Source of the DNA: Carya illinoinensis
Lineage: Eukaryota > Streptophyta > Magnoliopsida > Fagales > Juglandaceae
Assembly: GCF_018687715.1 (NCBI RefSeq)
Contig: NC_056755.1
Location: 17,986,001-18,050,000, forward strand
Length of the DNA stretch: 64,000 nucleotides
Direction: 5' to 3'
The notes beneath the pieces are model-generated. The model had not been told where the DNA came from, searched no databases, and saw only the letters and a program-made list of their open reading frames with translations. The position numbers were made by a program, and so were the translations under genes. Of this stretch, positions 59,790 through 64,000 are shown one piece after another (the stretch's first letter is position 1; every line of letters starts with the position of its first letter).

Positions 59790-59792
59790 CCT

Positions 59793-60428
59793 ACACTATT
59801 CATAGAATGGTAAAATCCGACAAAAAATTATTCATAAACAGTATATTGTCTCGTGATCAAATTCACCTCAAGTCTACAGAAGATTTCAATACCAAAGATT
59901 ATTGCTACAAGGCAATAAACTCTCGATACTAAGTCAAAAGCAAAATAATTTGACAAAAAAAAAAAAGGCAAGTGACCGATGCAGGAATCTTCAGAGTACT
60001 ACCACGTTAAAGTGGAAAAGTAAATGATTTGAGAAAAGAAAAAGAAAAACCACAACTGGAGGAATCCACCAAGCATTCCCAGCTCCCAGCCCTATAAATG
60101 GGAGAATTAGTAAATGAAGAGAGACACAACAAAAAACACTAGTAACCAAAGAGCAAACTATGAAGAGATAAAATTATAGAGAAACTACTCTCTTATTTTC
60201 TTTATGTATCCCAATTCGTTTGAACCCAAATTAAATTTTGAAGTGATGTATTCAAGTAAAGCTTAAAGGTTGTAACTAATCTTGCTATTCTAAATAAAAG
60301 TAGAATTTCAAAGTATATCTATTGTTTACCTTCTTATTGTTCACCTGCTTTATATATTATGTTGATGTTTATTACTTGCTAAGTATTATGTTTACTATTA
60401 CAAAGTCATTAAATTACTAAAAGCATCC
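59793..60428. other. Spacer, possible pararetrovirus promoter/leader remnant
   Basis: A CCCTATAAATGGGAG box near 60089 is followed after about 30 bp by a GAGAGACACAAC stretch and A-rich sequence, and later by AATAAA near 60292. This resembles the promoter and leader of a pararetrovirus, but I see no tRNA primer site to confirm it. Confidence 0.3.
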
Positions 60429-60617
60429 ATGCCTCGCCTCCATCAAAAATTGAAGTCTACTCCCACCAATTTAAAAATATCTTCCCTAACCTCCAAGATT
60501 ATACACAATGTCATATGCAAACAAGTATCTTTTCCTATGACTGAAGATGAACTCCAACAATTCCATTTAAATTGCATGGTAGCCAAGCTAGTATCAGGGA
60601 AAAGAAGTATGGCATAA
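60429..60617 (+). other. 62-codon ORF, unassigned
   Basis: The frame reads ISSLTSKIIHNVICKQVSFPMTEDELQQFHLNC, with protein-like composition unlike the surrounding sequence. It may belong to the pararetrovirus relic or to another element. I do not recognise the family. Confidence 0.3.
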
Positions 60618-61440
60618 AAACATCTATATATTTTAATTTGAAATTTGCAGCTGAAAATTGTTTGACTACTCCAAAAGGCAGGTATGTGTGTATATATATA
60701 TATATGTTTATTCTTCCCGATCAACTCTCTGACCCAGTGGAAATTCCAGTGGACTTGTTTGTTGTTTTGGGGCTTTAATACTTCCAACTGATGTCTATCG
60801 CGTCCACACAATTTTCAATTGATTTATACAGTTGTCTAAAAATTTTACTAAGATTCAGCAAAAGAAACTTATATTTTATTATTATTCATATTTATAAAAG
60901 CATTTATTTTCTTAAAAATAATAATATTCATGCAATTATACAACTCATTTTACAATCAATTCATGTGATATTGTCAATTAAAAAATATATACATGTTAAT
61001 TTTATTTTTTAATTTAAATTCCACATTTTACATAATCTCGTTGTAAATGAGTTGTAAAAAGGTTGCGGCAAAAATGTGAAAGACTGTTAAAACGGTTGCA
61101 ACTGAGACCATATGTGCTAAAAGAACTCCTCGAAAAAAATTACTTCAGGTAACGAATGTACGCATAATTCCTAGATTTTGTGCCTGCTCAAGCCAAACCT
61201 CAGAATGGGTGAGTTAGACGGTCCAGCATTTAAAATGTTCAACCCAAAATCCAGTTTGTCTTGAGATCGAACCTGCTGTGCTAATGAAGCAACACCAATT
61301 AGTAATTACCATATGAAGAATCTAAATGGGATCTTTTCTTCATTGATAGCCTAGAAAATTTAGCAACCAATTTGCTAATCTTGCTACTTCTTTTTTTGAA
61401 GAAAAATAAAAAAGAAAATTACTATGATTTATGGGGTTAC
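60618..61440. other. AT-rich spacer left of the ELMO gene
   Basis: No gene recognised. A (TA)n run lies near 60691-60706, and most of the stretch is A/T. Confidence 0.45.
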
Positions 61441-61694
61441 AAGATTCATTATAAATCCACCCTCTGCTACCAACTCATTTGAAGTTCATTTTTGTGTACA
61501 AATATCTGCTATGAAACCTCCAAAACTGGCATTTACAGTGTAGCTCACATAGAGAAACAACCTCTGGGAAGATCTCCTTCTTGTTCAATAATCCTTAACC
61601 CTTCTCTTGGAAAATATGCATGACATAACAGAGCTGTCCAAGTTTGTAACTTTGTATGGCGCTTTTTTGGCTTTTGAAGAGATGAATTCAATTA
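61441..61694 (-). other. Probable 3' UTR of the ELMO gene
   Basis: This sequence directly downstream of the stop codon has mixed composition, richer in G/C than the spacer beyond it. I saw no clean AATAAA signal, so the end is a guess. Confidence 0.4.
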
Positions 61695-62407
61695 TCAGGG
61701 TAACAACAAATTGTATCCTGGAAGATCTTGTATTCTGTTGACGTCTTCTAAAGACAGCTCTCTTTCCAGCTGTGTCCTTGTTACCTGTAATACCTCCTGA
61801 ACAAGTTGAAGTGTTCCAGGGTGTCAGTTATGGTAATAATTGGAACTTATAAACTCATTGGCTAAACAAGAATAGAGGAATGCTGAGCAAGTTCCCAGGA
61901 AAAAAAACAAAAGCAAGAACTTAAAGAATATATTAACTGGGCAAAAGAGAACTATATTGGACCTTGTTTGGGTCAGAAGAGGCGATGCCTGTTAGAGGGT
62001 AGGATTAAAGTCATCGTTATTATCCACAATTTATATAACAATTGGACAAGTTGGGGGATCTTCTCAGATAGGTCACCAAACATCACATGGCATGCCAGAA
62101 AGATATACTTTTCCAAACACTTAATCCCCCTTTATGTGGTGGACAAAATTCAACAACATGCTTTTTTCTGTTAATCATCCTTTATCTCTTTTACTTTCCT
62201 TTTAATGCACCTCTTTAGATGAAATTTTGAGACATCATTGTGTTGCTGCCAAACTCTCCGAGTGCATATTGTACAGATAAGGAAGCTGTGATCCTATATA
62301 GTAGGAAAGGGCCTGTGCATATTTGCAGCAGGAAGCTAAATTTATTGTTCCCAGACTGCAAATCTAAGGAGCAGTATCTATATGTTTGCCCTAACTTTGA
62401 ACTTCTT

Positions 62408-62448
<41 letters not shown>

Positions 62449-63435
62449 CTACATTAAATTCCATGTAGGAAGCATGCATTGCAAGCCATTGAGCATCCAT
62501 CATTTCGAAAGCAATACAAAATAATTCATCAAAGGCTCCTTCATCCTCTGTCATTGAGAATATGAAAATCATGCGCAATTGAAGGTCAGAATCAAAAACC
62601 AGGAAGCAGAATTTTTCCATTTTCTGAGGTAGATTTACCTCCTAATAATTTAATGAAATTGATCCCTGGAAGGCATCGTGGTTTAACTGCAAAAGAGACC
62701 AAAAATTGATCATAAAGCAATGCTTGAATCTTTTATTTTCCCATGATCTTATAGTCACAAAAAATGAGTGTACTCAAACTTGATGCATCTGTAGATTGCT
62801 ATTAAAGGAAATAGGAAGGTAAAATTCTGTTCGCATTTTGGCTGCCAAAATAATTGAAAACATTAAAGAATGCTTTCTCGCTCTTATATATTTAAGCTTT
62901 AAAATAATGCCTTAAAATAGTCATATGCAACGCAAGTCTTAATTCTACGTTGTTTAACTGTGTTAGGAAAAATAGATTCAACTAAAATGAATGGAAGAAG
63001 ATAGAATTTGTTTGTTGTTTTCACATTGTATACAAACAGTCAGTTTTAATGGGAAAAAATGTCAAGATAATGGTATCAGATGATGATCAAATTTGTCTAC
63101 AAACCTGAGCTTAGATCCAACATCTGAATCAACATAAATGATACATTAATGCCAGCAACAGCAAATGGGTATTCCCAAGCTGCTCGCTTCCCTTCTTGCT
63201 TGAACAATAACCTATGGAAAGATTCCTTCATTTTGATGTTTAATATTATTAGTGATAACTTTCTTTGGTGCAAAGACTTCAGAAACCAAAACAAAGTGAA
63301 TTCATAAGAGGTGGGGGAAGCAAGAAGACAGAACTTTGATAGTATAATATCCAAAGGGAAATAATAGAGAGAAGGCATACCGGATAAGTCCTGGCAAAGA
63401 ACAGCAAATTCTCAAGGGATATAAAACCGCAACCC
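61695..63435 (-). CDS. ELMO-domain protein, 3' half (five exons, 5' end outside the window)
   Basis: Minus-strand exons are 63381-63435, 63105-63225, 62639-62686, 62453-62547 and 61695-61796, ending in TGA (61697-61695). All introns are GT-AG and all phases join without a stop, about 140 codons in total. The protein reads GCGFISLENLLFFART, FKQEGKRAAWEYPFAVAGIN, VSFMLIQMLDL, AFDELFCIAFEMMDAQWLAM and VTRTQLERELSLEDVN. This is the second half of the plant ELMO/CED-12 domain. Animal ELMO proteins act with DOCK exchange factors or as Arl GTPase-activating proteins; plant roles are less settled. The upstream exons encoding the domain start were not found before 64000. This is the best candidate for a live host gene here. 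Confidence 0.9.
62409..62446. repeat. (GA)n microsatellite just inside an ELMO intron
   Basis: About 18 uninterrupted GA units on the plus strand, read as (CT)n on the gene's strand. They begin five bases after the donor dinucleotide of the intron 61797-62452. Confidence 0.95.
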
Positions 63436-64000
63436 CTAAGGAAAGCATTACAAATGAGCCAAAATACTAATAAAATTTCTAATATTTCTTCTTTTTCATT
63501 TGTTTACTATTTATATAAAACTAAACAGATCCACTTTATAGCCACCAAGGCACTAGCAAAATTTTCATTTTGTTTCAAGTATTTTCCAGCTCTCTTATGG
63601 TATTTGTTTGGCAACATTACAACCAGGATCTAGACATCGAGATGCTTATTACATCTCCAATAAACCCACATGGGTTTTAAAGCCACTACCAGTATTGATC
63701 ATGGAAGATGAAAGTCACAGCCTTTCTTGAAATAAAAGAGGAACCATAAATTTCATTCAAGCATCCCAATGGCTGCGAGTAATTAAAGTGAAACTTCTCG
63801 GTCCTAGTTAAAAACATGGTAGGGTTGACCCATTTTCATGTACCGACTATTCATGCTACTGAAGATACCTAATATCTTATCTTCATATGCTGATTACATG
63901 GAATGATTAATTAAAACACTTCATTCCTTCTTTCATAGACTCTCAAGCCACTTCATTTGGTTAACAGTTGATTTGTCAATAATAGATTGAAAAAGGACCA
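63436..64000. other. Probable ELMO intron, upstream side
   Basis: No further ELMO exon was recognised between the acceptor before 63435 and the window edge. The sequence is AT-rich and without other features, consistent with a long intron. Confidence 0.5.

Noticed and set aside
1..64000. tRNA, rRNA or microRNA genes
   Set aside because: No cloverleaf A/B-box pairs, rRNA cores or recognised miRNA sequences were noticed. A dedicated scan (tRNAscan-SE, Infernal) was not possible here.

Overview
The window reads as nuclear DNA of a flowering plant, most likely a woody eudicot (the order is a guess and was not tested). It is AT-rich. It has GT-AG introns, plant-type retrotransposons of three classes, an En/Spm (CACTA) element, a plant pararetrovirus fossil and a plant-type ELMO gene. 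No bacterial, organellar, tRNA, rRNA or CRISPR signal was seen. Most of the window is nested transposable elements. I could place target-site duplications (TSDs) by eye for eight insertions.

Left to right. 1-7.4 kb is AT-rich spacer. It holds two exon-like pieces of an asparagine-synthetase-domain gene (minus, 3907-4560), a 71-bp tandem repeat, a GC-rich fold-back repeat built on ACCGGTAC words, a poly-C run and a 195-bp tandem duplication resembling a Tat/Athila-type 3' end. 7469-17369 is a decayed minus-strand Ty3/gypsy element (TSD CATTG). A second Ty3/gypsy derivative (9316-13891, TSD GCAGA) is inserted in it. 17940-23670 is a full-length but inactivated L1-type LINE with a TSD of about 15 bp. 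24028-41804 is a 17.8-kb CACTA element (TSD CGT). Its TNP2-type transposase has an internal amber codon, while its TNPA-like gene is open through seven exons. It also carries a LINE fragment, an internal 428-bp duplication and a dense array of palindromes at its 3' end. About 42.1-42.7 kb is a PIF/Harbinger transposase remnant.

43-52 kb holds three copies of one 2.2-2.3-kb LTR-like family. One is inserted inside another, and each of the two complete copies has its own 5-bp TSD. About 53.1-54.75 kb is a minus-strand Helitron remnant (helicase plus RPA-like domains). 54.85-59.45 kb is a degenerate florendovirus-like endogenous pararetrovirus, split by a short Ty1/copia element (55422-57684, TSD TGATC). 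A 129-bp CACTA-type MITE (59661-59789, TSD CCT) follows. The right end (61695 to beyond 64000) is the 3' half of a host ELMO-domain gene on the minus strand. It is the only clearly functional host gene seen.

The elements do not act together as one pathway; the layout records successive insertions. The parts most worth a second look are the CACTA element with its open TNPA-like gene and palindrome array, and the inner gypsy derivative whose long ORF is a deleted and internally re-duplicated polyprotein.
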